64,000 nucleotides of DNA from Lepisosteus oculatus (GCF_040954835.1 NC_090705.1:13152001-13216000); one strand, 5' to 3'; positions 1-13,387 are shown, numbered from the stretch's first letter. Numbers and translations: made by a program. Notes: generated by a model not told the origin, from the letters alone.

Positions 1-900
1 TTTTTCAAATAATAGTGTTCATTATCATAAAGTCCCTTCAATCCAACATGAAATGCATTTACATTAGATTCTCCTGGAAAATTAGAGCTTGAGCCTCATA
101 AGACAATGGCATAACATGTTTCAGGAGGCGTCTGTCACCTTGAGAAGTCAGCTGGAAAGTTGAATTTTAGGAAAAGCACATTAGAGAGAAGTATGTTAAT
201 ATGGGAACATAATACAGTTGTCCAATTAAAATGGAAAAACTCTAGAGGATACAAGGAACCACAATCCAATTCTAATATGACCGTTCTCTCACTGGCCTAT
301 GTGGTTTGGATTAAAATCCTGCAGTCTATTAAATAGTCATAATTGTATTTTTTTCCAAAACATTATAGAAATTAGTGGATGTAGGGTTGTGAAAAGTACA
401 GTTGAAAAGGTTACATTGGAAGATTTTCTTTCAGAACAGTTAAAACACAGCAACCCTTTGAAATGATTATAGGCCTCAAGAAGAGACAATTAATGTCAGG
501 AGAAGAAGGATCTTTCTAAAAAAAGTACAATAATATTACAAATAGCAAAAGACAATAAACAAAACGGATTCTCAGTGAAGAAAAATACAGTTGTATACAT
601 CAAAGAGAAGGCTTGTTGGACTTTATGAAAGTATGTCAAACTGAAGACTATTATGCATATTGGCCACAGCACATTTTCACATGGACTAGAGAAATAACAC
701 AGCTACATTATATCAAATCGGAATACTGTGCAGTGCAATAATATCTTTTTAATCTTGAAAAGGTCTTTGTTTCACAATCCATCACAATATCTGAGCAGGA
801 TTTTTTTTTAAAAAAAAATATTTATTATGAATTGTATATATACACAGTATATCAAAAACAGCATAATCTTTAGAATCTAATATGACCTCTATTCATAATA
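1..900. other. AT-rich intergenic DNA, nothing recognised
   Basis: AT-rich sequence with poly-A and poly-T runs, including near 790-830. I see no coding potential and no repeat family that I recognise. Confidence 0.6.
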
Positions 901-3350
901 TTTCTGATTGCATGGCTTAATGTGGTAACTGTAACAAGGAGGCTGAAAAGGGAGTGTGGATCCTGTGCAGGACTCAGGAGAGAGAGAGAATACTGAGAGT
1001 TCCAATCCAAATTACAAGGCTCAAACATAATCCAGGAAACAAGCAAGAAGGTCCGATAGTGACAAGACAGCAGGAGAGTAACAATCCGAATCACAAGACT
1101 AAATCAGAAATAAGGGGAAAAGCAAGGAGGTCTGATAACGATTAGACAGCAAGAGGATATAACGCGCACTTGGAAGCACAAAGAGAATCCACAACAGTGA
1201 GTGGGGAAGTGAGAACAAGGGGAACTAAAATAGTGACGGGAGTGAACGGTAAAAGGTAAATTAGTAGCGGTGTGAGCGTTTGTTAAATACAGTGCGTGTG
1301 GGAATGTGAGACCGGTCTGAGGTGCATGCGGAATGCGTAACAGTAATTTAGGTACTTGTATATATGACTAGGAATCTTGATATCTTTAAATCTTTTGTGA
1401 TGCCCCCGGGGTCGTGGACACCACTTTGGATAAGGAACAGGCATGTCCACAGTGGCTGAAATGTGTTCACAATCTGTAAAGGAACTTTTTACTCTAAACT
1501 TTCTTGCAATTTCCCCAACTTACAAGAACTCTTCTGCAAGAGTGGTGCTATCACTCGGCATAGCAACTAGGACACAAAGCATGAACATACATGGGTATTA
1601 TGTTCACTCTGTTTCATGGTTAGCTACTTCTAACTCTCTGAGCCCTCGACTCTGGGAATCTCAAGCTCAGAGCCTCATAATTCTGGCCTCCGTCTTAATG
1701 GTTCATCTCTTGCACTGGTTCTCACAAATATTCCCTCTCATTCATGCCTCTGTGGTATCTATGATTACCCATCATTCACTAATATCACATAGTCCTTGGT
1801 TTGTGGTCTCTCAGATTCAGTGAGCCACACACCTCAGTCTCTGATTTTCACCTCAGTCTCATTCTCATTGATGTCTTTCTTTCAGGGTGTAACTGTGGAA
1901 GACCCTTGACTATCAGTCCTGTTTGGCAAGATCCACTCAGCTTACTTCTTTACCTTACTGGAGGACTGATACAGCAATGACCGAGGATGTTACTCATCGC
2001 TAGTGTTTCCTGCACCTCGATGTTTCATTTTTTTCCTGGGAGTCTTTCCTGCTCCTAGCCTCCTCACTTAAGAGTCCAGTCCAGTTCTCATGGAGCTTCC
2101 TGTTCCTTCTTCTGCTGGAACTTCTCCTGCTCCTAAATCTCTCTCACTGTCTCGGAAACTCTTGCTCCTCAATCCCACATGCGTACTGAGCCTTCTATTC
2201 CCAACACTCACACCTGAGTCCACATGCTCTATTATGGACTCTCATTTCTGGAACCTTCTGCTCTCTGATGTCTCTACACAATTACTACTGGCTTTCTCAC
2301 TCTTAGCCATCAGTACTTGGACTTCATGTCTCTCATGTCCCACCAACTAGGTCTCACAATCTTAAACCTTTCACTTACTCAGACTCTTTAGCACTTTAAC
2401 CTCACACTCTAGACTCACCACACTCACATTAGAACTAACAACCTCTACCCCAATGCCTCATCCTTTCTTTTGCCTAGCCATCACTTCCATTACTCATAAA
2501 TCACTTTGCACATCTCTCTTGTCCCAGTCTCACACAACTCATACCTCACACAGGTTCCAGCATGTCTTTTTCACCTGGTATTCGCTCTCTCACTGAAATC
2601 AGTGAGACATCACATTAAACAGTGCATAAGTGGTGCTCTACACTTCTCTTCTACCACCAAAGGTTATCAACTACATAAGCCCATTCCTTCACTCAATGCT
2701 TCCTGCATTACTGGAGCGAGGGCTCCAACTCTTTATTTCACACACTTACTCAGTTTAACTCAATTAATAACTCTCACATACTTAAACACCCATGCTCTCG
2801 GTGGACACTACTTAATTCAAACAGTCATGTTGTTTCTCCACCTGGAGCAGCCTATCTCCTGTAACTCTCAAAGACCGCTCTGGCACTTTCTTTTGTTTTG
2901 TTGTTCTCACCTCCCCTCCTTCTGGGGGAAGGATCTTGTAACCTCATTCCCTGCATAAGTAGCCAGACAGCTGCATTTGGACACCAGCACCACACATTGT
3001 CTGCCTCTGCTAGCTTGTTCTGCTGTACCACGTTTACTGCTCAATGTTGTGCATAGTAAATGGGAGACTCTCTGAGGCATACTACCTCTCCCGACTGACA
3101 TCCCACCATGTTCTCCAGCAGTGAAATATCCAACTTGCTCTTGAAGAACTTCCCAAAGTTGTGGCACAGAACAGACTGCCTTCAGCTATGTTGCATAGCA
3201 GGACGATATCACTATCAAGAACCCCCGCCCCTGAGCAAACCCACACCCTGGATGGGATTACACTTTATATAAAAAGATGTGTCCTTTTCAGTCAGGAGAG
3301 TAATAATTTATATATTCAGTTTTTACATCTTTCTCTTTCCGTCTGAACTG
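900..3350. repeat. Strand-asymmetric block of unknown origin, possible old interspersed element
   Basis: The plus strand is purine-rich from about 930 to 1330, then strongly C/T-rich from about 1430 to 3150. Stop codons are therefore sparse and long but featureless frames arise (1443-1823, 2506-2958). GC content is higher than on either side. A TATA-like tatataaaaag lies near 3266. The sharp compositional borders suggest an inserted element, but I found no terminal repeats, target duplication or recognisable protein, so its class is unknown. Confidence 0.35.
1003..1158. repeat. Degenerate 79-bp tandem duplication (two units)
   Basis: Unit 1 (1003-1081) begins caatccaaattacaaggct. Unit 2 (1082 to about 1158) begins caatccgaatcacaagact. 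Later parts also align: gcaagaaggtccgatag with gcaaggaggtctgataa, and agacagcaggag with agacagcaagag. Many substitutions separate the units, so the duplication is old. Confidence 0.65.
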
Positions 3351-5118
3351 AACACAAGAAAATGGGGACTAAAACATGAGTATTTATATGCTCTCTATAT
3401 ATATTACTGAAGTCTGAATAAGAATTTATGGATTATAATTATTCCATGAAACTACTGGCATTACATCATCTCAATATACATTTTTAATTATTCATGACAT
3501 CACAATGATTACTTTTTTCAAAAGAAAATGAAGAAGCGGTGGTCGAAGGTTGAAAACTGCAGCAGCTCAATTGCTTACAAAGTAAAAGACAGAATTCACT
3601 TAAAAGCAATAGATATGAGCAAAAAAAATGCAGTGATGCGTAAAATCTACAAGGAGCAGGCTTAGTAGTAGTTAAATGCCTTTTACAGTGTGCAGTGCGT
3701 TAAATAACACAGGCCACTGGTAGTTTCCAAGTCAGGCCTGATGACAATGTTTGCGGTGCTGACCTTTTGAATTTCATTTTCAGTGTTATATATGAAATCC
3801 CTTGCAGCCAACCAAAACACTGCATTTAAGAGCAATCAGATCAAATCTCTATCTCACATTTTTGGCCTGGTGACAGTATTCCATTAATGGTACTTTAAAG
3901 ACAATTTCGTAGCTATATAATAGCTTTTCAGGAAATAAAATACAAAAATTGTGTGCTCAAATGAAAGATCAATTTTAATCAAACTGTTTTACTTGATTTT
4001 TTTTTTCATTTTGTTTATTTCATTTTTACAAATTCCTCAAATGATATTGCTTGGCTGTTTTTCTTTCTTTATCATTGTTATTACTTGAAGTTAGGATTCT
4101 AACCTTTTACCTTCACATTTAGTTTTAGAAGAGAGAGAGAGTTAAGACATCAAACCTCTACAACAACCTCAGAAAAAGAAGAACATCCTTGATCTTTTTG
4201 TTTCATTTTTGCCCAGTACACTTTCTGTTCCTGTGTACTGTTTTTAGACAACAAATCTACACAGACTAGCTTGCTTAAATACAACACACTCAAACATTCA
4301 CAGATTCAGAATCACAGACTTTTTGTGACCTAGCGCATAATGAGGATAAGGGCTTTGTAATCCTGCATACTTTTAGTTAGTGGCATATTTATACTTTTGC
4401 ATTATTTAAAGGCATTTCTTTGTAATTGTGGGATGTTCTTGACATATATAAAGTATTAATAAGCACCATGCCACATTAAAGTGTCCTCTTATTTACTTGT
4501 CACTACTGATTCATTTTGAGATATAACTAACTCAAGTTACTTAACCTGTGCAAATCAAATAATTTCTATTCCAATTATTTTTTTTTTCTGATACAAATGT
4601 ATTCTAAAATCTTTTTTTGAGTCAGAATATCTGGGTTAACCAGCCCACATGAGATGGTAGGATGGGCTGGGACTGTCCCCTAAAAAGTGTTACACGTACA
4701 GTAGTTGTTTCAGGATAAAGTGGTTGTGAGTAATTAACTTTGGGACTAGCATCCTCATACACATGTTGCATTATGCATTGTATAATTCAGGCCCTTCAAA
4801 ATTGTTTTCCTTGCTAAACTCTGCTAGACCTTGATAATGACTTTGTGCCTTCATATTACTTTTCAGAAACATCATTTAGTACCCATTCCTGTACCCTTGC
4901 AAACGAGTCCTTCAGCATAGATCTTTCTTGCCTATGGACTATCAACTTTAAAACCCAAGTGCTTTTTCAGTGCTTTAGCAGGATATTGAAAAACAAATAA
5001 ATTAATTAAGTAGAAGTAGTAGTAACATGTTTTTGTTGGGATGTTAAAAATAAAATAAATGTCTTACACAAGTTAGTTAAATACACAGGTGTGTTTATTG
5101 TACAGTTGTATAATTAAC
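3351..5118. other. AT-rich intergenic DNA, nothing recognised
   Basis: No gene and no repeat family recognised. A short GA repeat lies near 4130-4140 and T-runs occur near 3997 and 4578. Confidence 0.5.
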
Positions 5119-5368
5119 TTAATTGTAGTACATAGCAGTTCAGGTGGGTAGCTGCATCAGCATGCGTAGGCTGCAAAGGAACAAGTAAAGGTTTATTCCA
5201 TGCTGAAAAAAAGAAGAAAGAAAACACAACATTTTGGCCATGGAGCCTTCTTCAGGTGTGAGAAGAAGGCACACCTGAAGTAGGCTCCACGGCCGAAACG
5301 TTGTGTTTTCTTTCTTCTTTTTTTCAGCATGGAATAAACCTATTACTTGTTCCTTAATTGTAGTACAT
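5119..5368 (+). mobile_element. Fold-back retroposon, copy 1, with 15-nt target duplication
   Basis: A unique head (about 5134-5177, containing a gctgcatcagcatgcgtagg motif) is followed by a near-perfect inverted repeat at 5178-5353. The left arm starts ggaacaagtaaaggtttatt; the right arm ends aataaacctattacttgttcc, with a small loop near 5262-5270. The whole is flanked by ttaattgtagtacat at 5119-5133 and 5354-5368, a perfect 15-nt duplication. That length fits LINE-type target-primed insertion better than cut-and-paste transposition. The right arm contains AATAAA about 17 nt before the element end. It has no coding capacity. Related copies lie at 10547, 16813 and 33699. Confidence 0.75.
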
Positions 5369-5603
5369 CTCAAATTGTAGTATAAAATGTGTATGAATAA
5401 CAAAGGGTGGTTCTAGTTGCTCTTTTCTTTTCACCAGTGTTGGTCTTTTATTTAACATATCCCAACAATATTCTTATCAACACAGATATTTATGGAATGT
5501 CAGGCCCATACACAGATTACCAAAGAAAATGAGCTTGACACCCCTGTTTTTCTAAACTGAGACATCACTGGAAATGTAAGAGTTAGTGATTTGTAATGGT
5601 GGT

Positions 5604-5867
5604 CAGCACTGTGGAGCAGTAGTTAGCATTGCTGCCTTTGATTAAATTCTTAGGGTGCTATCTGCGTACAATTTGTATGTTCTCCCCATGTTCACATGTT
5701 CCCCAAAGTGGCCATGGTGTGAATATGTTTGTGTCTATGTGTGTAATGTGATGGTCTGATGTACTTTTCATGGGTATATCCTTCCTTGTGTCCATTATTT
5801 CCCAGGTTAGGCCCTGGTTCCCCACAACAATGTATTGTATAAAATGGTTAGAAAATGGATGGATCAT
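5604..5867 (+). mobile_element. tRNA-derived SINE of the common fish type, degenerate
   Basis: The head cagcactgtggagcag, the core tttgtatgttctcccc and the tail gttagaaaatggatggatca match, in order, the widespread fish SINE (V-SINE/HAmo-like) seen several more times in this window. The middle part is heavily mutated. Confidence 0.65.
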
Positions 5868-7317
5868 TATTGTATGTTTAATTGGGATAGTCGTGCTATT
5901 CTCCATCAGGGTTCCTGCAAATGTCTGTGCTACATACACAACTCTCTTTCATGTAATTGAAGGCGATCAAATGGGAGACACTTGTCTTAAAGACAGCACA
6001 GCTCATAACTAAAAAAATCTTAGTCACCAGCCACATGCAAGTCTATCCATTCCAATTCTGAAGAGGCAAAGAGATAAGGAAAATGCATTCCCCTGAGAAT
6101 GCACTCATCAGCCTGACACATCAAACAGGTCAATCAATTGAAAACATTCTCTGATCAGATTCCCCAACTGGTGGTGTGCTCTTGACCCATAAGATTTGCA
6201 TTTATTTATGTGTGCTTGTACAGTACTGGCAAGTCAATACATGTATATATTTATAGAAAAGAAAAACAGTTGCATATTTTAAAATACAAATTAGATTGGA
6301 TAAATTTAAATTGATAAGATATAGGTGATTAGAATCAGAATCGTTCTTTCACATGTATTATCATCACAAGTTTCTTAAATGTTTTATTGTAAGTCACATT
6401 GTGCATTAATATCCATGTAAATGAGTGATAACACCATGAGCTCCTTTAGGCTGGAATATGGAACATAAATGTTTCTCCATTCAATTTCTACAGGAGCTCA
6501 ACTCCAGATCAATGGTATTACTTGGTAGTGGTTGGTGTTTACGAATGTGTCAGCCCAACTCATCCCATACAGTATGTGTTCTTCTTAGTTACAGTACAGA
6601 AAGCCAAGGTTCCCATAATACAGCAGAAACTCTTAAGAGACTTTTACTCTGCAGTGAAGCAGCTCAGTGATGTTGACTTGTGATATTGCTATTGTAGAGG
6701 CACTTGCAACAGTCTGATGGCTGTAATTCATCTTGTGAGTCTTCCATGTCACCCAGCTGTATTATCTAATGTAGTTGCTATAATTCAGAAGGGATCCCTT
6801 AGGCTTCTCCCCTGCAGTGTTATAGGCAGCTGACTGGATATGGGTTGATCAAAGGTACAGTACTTTCTGTCTTTTAGTTGGAGCCTGATAATGATGGATG
6901 AAGCCTTGATAGTAGCCTAGCTACTTCTCATTGCAATGTTCCTACCAGTAGCAGTTCTGCAGAATATCACCATTTTAAATTAGCTATGGTATTTGCATGT
7001 TTTGCATCAGAATGTATAGATCTACACCTCAAAAGGCACAACCATAATTTGATCATGTGCACCATCAAGCCATTGTACAGATTATCCAGGAAAGATGGCT
7101 TTCACTCTTACAAAACACCTTCAATGAAAATTAACTACAATTAACTACATACAATACTATCAACACTAATTATTTTTCCTCATATTTGCTTTAACAACTG
7201 CAGAAAAGGTATCCTGTTTAGAACAGATTAAAAACAAGAGCTGGCCAATATATCTTTAGAACATTTAATTTTGTTTTCTTGCTATGAGCCTAGTGATCTG
7301 AGAATCTCACTTTGTTA
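5868..7317. other. Intergenic DNA, nothing recognised
   Basis: AT-rich sequence without a recognised gene or repeat. Short frames here lack any familiar protein signature. Confidence 0.5.
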
Positions 7318-7480
7318 TTCTTGAAAGAAGTCAGGGTATCAGCTTCCACAACATGGCTTGGCAGTTGTGTTTTTAAACTTCTCTACACTTCTCCATAGTT
7401 CTCATTAGTGTTTTCTGGTTCAGGATTCTCCTTTGATTCTGAATATAAAGTTGACATGGAGTCTGAAGTGTCATGGAAAT
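7318..7480 (-). mobile_element. CR1/L2-type LINE 3'-end fragment
   Basis: The plus strand reads gtatcagcttccacaacatgg, minus-strand LINE coding for the C-terminal 'VVEADTL'-like end of the reverse transcriptase ORF. The same end occurs in better-preserved copies at 23790-24355 and 26630-27115 (opposite orientation). Heavily decayed. Confidence 0.45.
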
Positions 7481-8779
7481 AACATGGAAATTATAAAGCT
7501 CACACCCAGGTCCTATCACTTTGGGTGAGGTAGTAAACCCCTTTGGCACATAACCTTCCAATTATTATTTTTTATTTTTGTCTTATGTCCCTGTTCTATG
7601 AAGGATACCTACTGTAGAGTGTTCCCTGGGGGAACAGGTTTGTATACACAATCCGTACATAACCTGGTTGATGTTAGCAGCAATACAAAGGAACTGGCTT
7701 CCTGTGTGTATGTTTTTTTTCTGTTAGAGGCTTCATACTAAGATTCTACACCTGTGAATATTACAGATATTCAAGTAAATGTGAAGATATTTCCTGGAAC
7801 AATATTTGGGATAATTAAAATTTCTTCACAGTGTGTGCTTAACCCACTACAGATGGTACACATAAAACTTCTCCCTAGTTCTTTATGTATACCTGATCAA
7901 TGGAGTACTATAGGCACCTTTTTATATGCATTTTGCTAGTGTCCAAATGTGGGTAACATTTGAGGACACATTTCTTATTCTTTGTCCACTATTCTACATA
8001 AGACTAAGTCCTCACCTGCAGCTTTTGTAGAAAAATGACTCTAGTCTTGGTCTTTCACAGAAAGTGGAAACTTTGTGCTTCCTCTCCTGTCATAATTGAA
8101 TTATCATAAATGATAATATATATATATATGTTGTACAGATTTCTACTTTATGAATTCATGGTAACAGGGGGAGTGCTAAAGATGATGTGTTCGTATCTTT
8201 GTTATGTTATGTTTTATCCTATTACAGTTACAACTTTAAACAAAAAATATTGAGATTTTCTTAATTTAAAGATTTGACTTGAATACCTAGCAATCAAAAT
8301 ACTTTCAGTAATTATTCGTCAGCCATCAAAACTTGACATAACTTTTTCAGTCTGCACGCTTGTGATGTTAATTTGTGTATCAATATTGAAACTAACACAA
8401 ATGCTATAGATTTGTAAGGCTTATGGAATCTTGATTTTATTTGACATGTTATACAGTCTACTCATAATCAAGCATATAGTTTAGATTTAGTAATTTTGTA
8501 AAGTATAGATACTTATATTTCCTCTACAGATCTTGCTCTTTCAGGTAATTTGTATATTTTATTTGAGGCTACTTTACCTTTTTATTTTTAACAAGAGAAC
8601 AGCATATGCATTTAAGAGTCATGTAATTAATTCCCTAACTGCAATACAGTTCTCAGAATTGTAAACCAGAAAAAAGTAAATCACTTACCATTCACCTCTA
8701 TCTCACATATTAAATTGATTTAGTTGACAGAAGTAACTGCTTCTTGAAAGCTACTTATGATACTGTGGCCCCAGTTTAA
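7481..8779. other. Intergenic DNA with a short TA repeat
   Basis: AT-rich sequence with an (AT)n run near 8117-8131. No gene or repeat family recognised. Confidence 0.5.
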
Positions 8780-10850
8780 AAATGAACAGCTTCTTCTAAA
8801 TGTATTGCTCCTTGGATTAACAATGCTAACTATCAGATGAAGAGAGACTGTCGTAAGGCAGAACGTAAATGGAGGGCTACAAATCTACAAATTGGCAATG
8901 ACATTTTGAACTATAATTTATTTAAGTATAATGAAGCTTTTAGGAATGGAAGATGGGTTACTTCTCAAACCTTACTGAGATTAATCGGATGAAAAGCATC
9001 ACTAAGGTTCTTTTTCAACCATAGATTGATTAAAAAATCTTTCATTTTCTGTTATTTATACTGAAGCTTCATATATTAAGTGTATATCAGGTGTTTTCAG
9101 GCTAAAATAGATGTTACTAGAGATCTTAGGCATTACTCATATTAGAATGTTCCAAGCAGACAGGTTGATGTGATGTGATTATTTGCACAATGTTCATGTA
9201 TTACTATAATAAAGGTGAAATATGCTGCTTGTCCTGTGGATCCATTACCAGGTAATTAAAAAAAAATTCAGTTACCTGGTGGTTCTGCTATAGTTAACAA
9301 CTCTTTATCAATGGGAACATATCCAGCTGCATTCAAAACTGCCCTTCTTCATCTCTCGCTCAAAAAAATTCTAACCTGGATTGTTTGGTTCAGAATGATT
9401 ATATTTCAAACCTCCTGTTTTTAGCAAGTGTAATTAAAAAAGCAGTGCTAAATGAAATCAGTATCATTCTCAATAGTAATAGTAAATGTGAGAAGTTTAA
9501 GTCAAAGTTTTATTCCAGTCAAAGCATGAGGGTTAACTAGTGATAAGAGCCCCTGAACTATGAACCATACGGTCATATCTTCAAATCACAAAATGCTTAA
9601 AATCCTTCAGTAAATCCTGTACTAAATATAAATGTGTTCCCAGCATCTCTGTGTTGTAAACATAATTGTTAACAATATTAATGGAGTGAGTACTAGAACA
9701 GTCAAAACAATACAGCAAAAAAATGTATATAAACAGTATTGTTAAAAGATTAAATTAAAAAATCCAGTTTGTCTTAGGTCTAAGTACAATTGGGGTTGTC
9801 TGGAAGTGTTGTGAAATCGTATAGACCACGTAACAGAAAATACTTTAATTTGGATAATGTACCAAAATTAAGAAAAAAGACTTAAGGCGTCCTTCAGGGC
9901 TCTTTTCTTGGTCCAAGGTTATTTTCTTTATGCTTATTGCCACTATGAGATCACTTATGACACGCGTCCACTGTGATGTAGATGGCACTCAGTTATATAC
10001 CTCTATGAAATCTTGTGACATTACCACTACTTCAGATTTAATCAAGCTTGTTGCCAATGTCAAAAGTTGGATGACTCAAAATTTACTCCAATTGAAATCA
10101 GATAAGACAGACATTTTATTACTAGGTTTTCAGCAGCAGCTAATTGAACAAAGCAGACTTGAAAAACATGAGCATTCATTTCAAATATGAGGGGAGAAAT
10201 TTGTATTTAATTTGATTCTGATCTAAGTTTTTAATCTACATTAAAAAATGATTAAACTCTCTTTTTAGCACCTTAGACATCTTGTAACTTAGACCCTTTC
10301 TTTTGCTGATTAATGTTGAAAGAGTAGTTCATGTTTTTATTTAATAGATGTTGGACAACTATAACACTTTATTTGCTTGGTTTGGGGGAACCTATATTGT
10401 TATAATGGCACCTGCTTTTGATAGAAATGCTCCTTTGCGTGCTGTTTTTAAAACTGCACTTAAGAAACGTAATAATGTAGCCCTTTTAAAATTATCTTAT
10501 TACATGCAAAATTAATTTATTTTACTCTTACTTTATTATGTGTTTGCTAGTTCTATTTTAGGAATAGGTAGAGGTTTATTCCCTGCTGAAGGGAAAAGAA
10601 AAGAGACACAATGTTTCTGCTGTGGTGTCTTCTTCAGCTACCTCCTTGAAACTAGTTCTATTCATCTACCTACTGTACATTTTGTCACCATTTATGAATG
10701 ACTATTGTATATTTTCTGTTTCTATTTTAATTTTTATATTTTGTGTTTTGTTTTTGTGTTACTAAGGTCTTACTTCTACTGTACTCCTTAAATTTTCAAT
10801 ATGTAAAGCACTGCTCCATAAATGGAATATGTTTTAAAGTTTTATTATTG
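8780..10850 (+). mobile_element. L2-type LINE relic (reverse transcriptase remains)
   Basis: Pieces of an L2 ORF2 appear in the right order in shifting frames. At 8817-8945 is a linker resembling the R-K-A-E-R-K-W region after the endonuclease. At 9318-9420 are FKTA and LKK-type remains before the reverse-transcriptase fingers. At 9880-9930 is a GVLQGS/LGP block. At 9964-10130 is a stretch ending VKSWMTQNLLQLKSDKTDIL. At 10320-10530 are the thumb remains. Where an active enzyme has the catalytic Y/F-A-D-D, this copy reads DVDG (9975-9986). The 3' end near 10800-10850 has the tgtaaagcactg tail typical of L2. Many stops make it inactive. A fold-back element is nested inside at 10558-10651. Confidence 0.75.
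10547..10662 (+). mobile_element. Fold-back retroposon family, half copy with 11-nt target duplication
   Basis: The segment 10558-10651 resembles one arm of the fold-back element (aggtttattccctgctgaag, then a purine-rich run and gtgtcttcttcagc). It is flanked by ctagttctatt at 10547-10557 and 10652-10662. It lacks the head and the second arm. It interrupts the L2 relic and so is younger than it. Confidence 0.6.
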
Positions 10851-10851
10851 T

Positions 10852-13387
10852 TCACAGGCTTTATACTGTACATCTGTAAAAGGTGACACTCCAATAACTA
10901 TATAACAATTCTGCAACAGTTCTGAAACTAGTTCCTGCTAATGTTTTGATAATGTTTTTAGCATTCGTTATTCCTTCATTTTATAACTCAAAACAACCAT
11001 TGTTTTAAACAACAGAAAAATATATTTATTTCTAATTAATCTCTAATTTTCTAACTTCTAATTAATTTCTAAAAGTAGGCTAAACATTTATTCTTTAAAT
11101 GAGTAAATGAGTGATAGTATATTTATTTTTCTTTTGCCATCACAGTTCTTTTTGGATAATAAAATATAGTTTACTATAAAGTTACTATAGTCAAGTTAAA
11201 GTTAAATACTGAATGACTTCAAACTAGAACAGCACAATTGAAATTCAGAGTACTGAATTATTAAGAATAGATACATAATATGTGCTGAACAAGAAGCCAA
11301 TAATTCCAATCAAAATACCAATATACTACGCTCATATAGGTCAATATCAGATATCTGTTTTTTGTGTGCGAGTTCTGCTATCCCATTCTCTGTTGCATAC
11401 ATTTTTCGAGAGATGCTCAACTGTGGTGAGGTTATATCATAAGAGAGCAGGTGATAACATAGATTTCATAATCAGAAAGTCTGATAATAAAGGATAGGGT
11501 GCAGTCACAACATGCTATTAACTCGAAGTGTAAACTGAGATTACTGAAAGAATGTTCAAACTCTGACAAAAAAAGACTGGACCCTTTTGGTGTGCAAAAA
11601 CATTGTTTGGAGGCTTAAGGGCATTTGCGTCAGACTGTATTATATTCTTTGAGCTAATTTGATACAGTCAGCTACCAAGGCAGGCGCCAAACATGTTTAC
11701 AAAAAGGTAGATACTGCTACTGCTTTCCAGCTTCTGAAAGGGAACTGTGATTCATATAGTTATTGCTTAAATGCATTGTGCAATCTTGATAATGGCAAGT
11801 GAATCACTTTGACTCTCAGATCTTTTGACTGAGAATTAAAATGTGTTTCATTACGTTGGAAGCACTTGCAGAAAAAGCAGGGCCAAATGTTGGTGTAATC
11901 TTTTTTTTTTTATGTAGGAGAGCAAAACCAGGATCATTAAATATAATGTATTATGAACGTTTAGCTGTTGTATTCTTGTGTCTGCCTCTTGTGTATTGTT
12001 TCCGCTATATATATAATATATATGATGGAATTTCAATAAATAAAGTAATAAGTGCTTCTGTGGATAGTTATTGTGAATGAGTAGGTGTTTTCTCTGTAGC
12101 AGGTGAGCTCACTTTTTTCTAAATGTTCTTTAACACAGCCCTTTGTGGCTTATGGGTCAGACCCTTTTCATGAGTATGGCTTTTAAGATGAAGATGGGTA
12201 CCAGTCAGGACAAGAAGTCAGACCTCCCTGCATGTCTGAACTGGGGATGGTTTTTAGCCAGCACTGTTTGAAAAAGACAAGTTATTTTTCATGGTGCAGA
12301 CCTAAGCCACTGTTGCTACGAAATAAAAAGACCTGCCGGATGCTTTTTGGTATCCAGTCTGTAAGTAGGCTACATCTCCTCTGTAAGATCTACACTTTTA
12401 CACTGTTCCTCTTGATTCAGAGCACAAGTATGTTATAGGGATTCCCACACAAATTTCCTTCTCCTTATTTCACATCAATGTTCTGGAGAACAATACCCAA
12501 TTTAAGTTCTAGATTGAGTTTTTGAGGCTTTCTGGTGACTTCGGACATATCTATAGCTCCCTTGTGCAGCTGCCTTGTCACAGCATTTCCACACATGTAC
12601 CTACAGGTATAACCAATGAGGCTGTGTGAAACATAATTTCTCCACAGTCTCCAAACAAAGTTTGACACGTGTCCTACTGTGACTCCAATACATTAAAAAA
12701 TGTGGAGTTAGTTTCTTTTGTCACAATTACACCAATTACACCAATAGTTGCAAATCTGCTGGGCAGTTGCTTCTTTAAGAGACCGAAGAGGTGGCTTTGA
12801 GTGTCATGCAAGGACTGTGAGGTGGTCTGTGTCGTGGTATAATTGAGCAGGACGATAACACTATGACACAACATTGGAGTCTGTGGTTTTCCTAATTAGT
12901 TTAACAACAGACAATGTTATCTGACAGTGCCATTCCATCAGGAGAAATCAACAAGAATCAAGAATCTAATTTTGGTAATAATACTGGAGTATTACTGGAG
13001 AATACTGGAGTTGCCAGGATCTTTTTCAATGACAGAGGAATCATTTTGGCTGCGGTGTTAGTTGAAAACCATGTTTCAACTTCAGTGCGATCCTGGAACT
13101 GCACCCCTTCAGCATGGGAATGTGTTGAATGTGGCAAAAACATCCCTATCTGGGTTTATTTGTGAACATTCATGAGTTGCTGTGGTACCTAGAAAGTGCA
13201 CACGCCAATGTTCCCCAATGATCAACTAAATTTGAACATTTAAACTTAGTTTAAATATTAGCTTAGTAAGAATTCATGACAAAGCCGACTCCAGTATTAT
13301 AGCTCACTACCTATTCAAAACCACTATTCATCTGTGTCTTATTTTCTTGTTACCTTGTTAATTAAAACACCCTGCAAGGCAGTATTC
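10852..13387. other. Intergenic DNA, no gene recognised
   Basis: AT-rich to about 12080, then more complex sequence from 12090 to 13170. Short open frames on both strands have no family signature. No element ends found. Confidence 0.5.

Noticed and set aside
2506..2958. 150-codon open frame, plus the frame at 1443-1823
   Set aside because: Pyrimidine-rich DNA has few stop codons, so long frames are expected; the translations are low-information and match no family.
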